Assembly: GCA_023431385.1 (NCBI GenBank)
Contig: JAEYWA010000196.1
Coordinates: 1 to 13,792 of the forward strand
Origin: Bacillota bacterium
GTDB taxonomy: Bacteria; Bacillota; Clostridia; Acetivibrionales; DSM-1351
Length of the DNA stretch: 13,792 nucleotides
Direction of reading: 5' to 3'
A program made the translations under genes and the position numbers. Under the pieces are notes generated by a model. That model ran no database searches. It saw only the letters and a list, made by a program, of their open reading frames with translations, and was not told the origin of the DNA. Of the stretch, positions 12,908 to 13,792 are shown piece after piece. How positions within the stretch are numbered: position 1 is the first letter of the stretch; each line of letters opens with the position of its first letter.

Positions 12908-12936
12908 ATTTTATTCTAAGCGTATAATCTTGTCAA
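12908..12936 (-). promoter_or_regulatory. Strong sigma-A promoter of the YabE-like gene
   Basis: On the minus strand a consensus TTGACA (12931-12936) and TAAAAT (12908-12913) are exactly 17 bases apart. Transcription would start near 12901, giving a leader of about 37 bases with a good SD. This is the best -35/-10 pair in the window. Confidence 0.75.
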
Positions 12937-12968
12937 ATTTATTGCCTAGAAATGCCAAATTAATTGCC
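12931..12968. repeat. Two 16-bp direct repeats overlapping the yabE-like -35
   Basis: TGTCAAATTTATTGCC (12931-12946) and TGCCAAATTAATTGCC (12953-12968) match at 14 of 16 positions with a period of 22 bases, about two helical turns. The first copy contains the -35 element and the second lies just upstream. Same-face tandem sites at a -35 are typical of regulator binding. Confidence 0.45.
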
Positions 12969-13058
12969 AATTCAATCCCTTATTTACAATTATTAACTGG
13001 ATTTTAGTATATTATTCGGTACCGGTATTTATGACAGAGGATAGCCTCTAATCCTTGC

Positions 13059-13757
13059 TCAGGGCTTATCAGACAGTTCGGAAATACACCATTCTCCTGC
13101 TTCTGCATCAAATTCCATGGTTATATATTTTGTGTTTTCTCCACTCTTAAAAATGACTTCCTGCTTCTCTGAAGTCTCCGGTTTTGAAACCTCAAATACT
13201 ACCTGAAACTGAATTTTAGCTAAATGCTCATCGTCAATTAATTCTGTGTAAAGCTTGGAAGATTTGATTATAAACGTTTTCAATTCATTTTGATATGTTT
13301 GCTTGAATTTTTCCTCGTTATTTAAAATTTCATCTGTAGAGGTTTTACTTATATGAGTCCGGGCTGCCTTATAATTTTTAGAGTTAACTGCCTCAGCCCA
13401 TTTTCTTATAACATTTTCGATTGTTTCGGTGTCAATATAGCTCTTGAACATGGCAATGAGTTTATCTTTCGCTTCCAGTCTCTGTTTAATTTCATTGTTT
13501 TCAGACTGAAGCTTGTAACTATTCCTTTTCAAGTCCGCATTCTCATCTTCCAGATAAGTTATCCTCTCTGTGAGTTCCTTATTCTGCTTATCCAGATTAT
13601 TAATCTTCTCACCCAGAGTATCTATACTGAGATTCTTGGCATTACTCAAATCCTGGTAGTTGGCGAGCTGCTTTTCTCTGTCCCACAACAGATAATTGAA
13701 GGAAATAAGTATTGCGATCAGAAATATAAAAACGACGACAATAATAAACTTTTTCAT
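13059..13757 (-). CDS. Membrane-anchored coiled-coil protein of unknown function
   Basis: Not recognised as a named family. The 232 residues start at ATG 13755-13757 with AAGGAGAGG just upstream. Residues 1-3 are MKK, a single hydrophobic helix spans about 4-24, and residues about 28-100 form a heptad-patterned, charged coiled coil. From about 108 follows a compact alpha/beta domain (ETIENVIRKWAEAVNSKNYKAARTHIS, then LAKIQFQVVFEV, YITMEFDAEAGEWCISEL). The last part resembles small NTF2-like or DUF4878-type domains by pattern only. With one TM near the N-terminus the bulk is probably outside the cell. Downstream is only a weak 5-bp hairpin (13036-13049), then the yabE-like promoter. Its own promoter is outside the window or within the last 35 bases. 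Confidence 0.8.
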   Translation of the reverse strand: MKKFIIVVVFIFLIAILISFNYLLWDREKQLANYQDLSNAKNLSIDTLGEKINNLDKQNKELTERITYLEDENADLKRNSYKLQSENNEIKQRLEAKDKLIAMFKSYIDTETIENVIRKWAEAVNSKNYKAARTHISKTSTDEILNNEEKFKQTYQNELKTFIIKSSKLYTELIDDEHLAKIQFQVVFEVSKPETSEKQEVIFKSGENTKYITMEFDAEAGEWCISELSDKP

Positions 13758-13792
13758 AATTCCTCTCCTTAAGAATCAAATAAGACTTATTA

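Noticed and set aside
12602..12919. 105-codon plus-strand frame opposite the yabE-like gene (possible antisense protein)
   Set aside because: No SD and no protein-like pattern; it mirrors the TM segment of the sense gene. An antisense RNA cannot be excluded but is not shown.
1..13792. CRISPR array, rRNA or tRNA genes
   Set aside because: No regularly spaced repeats and no recognisable structural RNA seen on either strand.

Overview
AT-rich DNA with clostridial gene content and strong AGGAGG-type ribosome-binding sites. Anaerobic Firmicutes are the likely source, possibly Ruminiclostridium or a related Clostridium; this is inferred from gene families and style, not from a database match. Every gene lies on the minus strand except one small tyrosine recombinase at 9054-9614.

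Layout on the + axis (most genes are read right to left). 1-38 is the cut N-terminus of a probable TrkA-C/KhtT-type antiporter regulator, with a long leader to its right. 528-965 is a long-form ZapA division protein with its own promoter and terminator. 1064-1474 is a complete bacteriohemerythrin, and 1557-2903 a large protein I do not recognise, with an acidic linker. 3052-8801 is one chemosensory operon in the order cheY, cheA, cheW, mcp, cheR, closed by a perfect 12-bp terminator stem. 9054-9614 is the lone plus-strand recombinase. 9822-10682 is rsmA (ksgA). 10779-11532 holds a PAT-like acetyltransferase preceded by a MerR head that appears to be separated from it by a frameshift. 11752-12864 is a YabE-like wall protein (TM, DUF348 x2, G5, 3D), and 13059-13757 a membrane-anchored coiled-coil protein.

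How the genes work together: the che operon could supply a full excitation pathway (receptor, coupling protein, kinase, response regulator) plus the receptor methyltransferase, but no CheB, CheC or CheD is present here. The YabE-like gene near rsmA recalls the yabE-rnmV-ksgA order of Firmicutes, but here the MerR/GNAT locus occupies the place of rnmV.

Best leads. (1) The recombinase is a 186-residue catalytic domain, FimB/FimE-sized, and is bracketed by two 28-bp palindromic sites that match at 24 of 28 positions in inverted orientation. One site lies just upstream of the -10 of the che operon, and an outward-facing TATAAT lies just inside the other, so this could be an invertible promoter switch for chemotaxis. 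(2) An A8 run at 11316-11323 breaks what reads as a single MerR-GNAT fusion protein. (3) Several promoter-proximal repeats look like operators: at the hemerythrin gene, the yabE-like gene, rsmA and the khtT-like leader.
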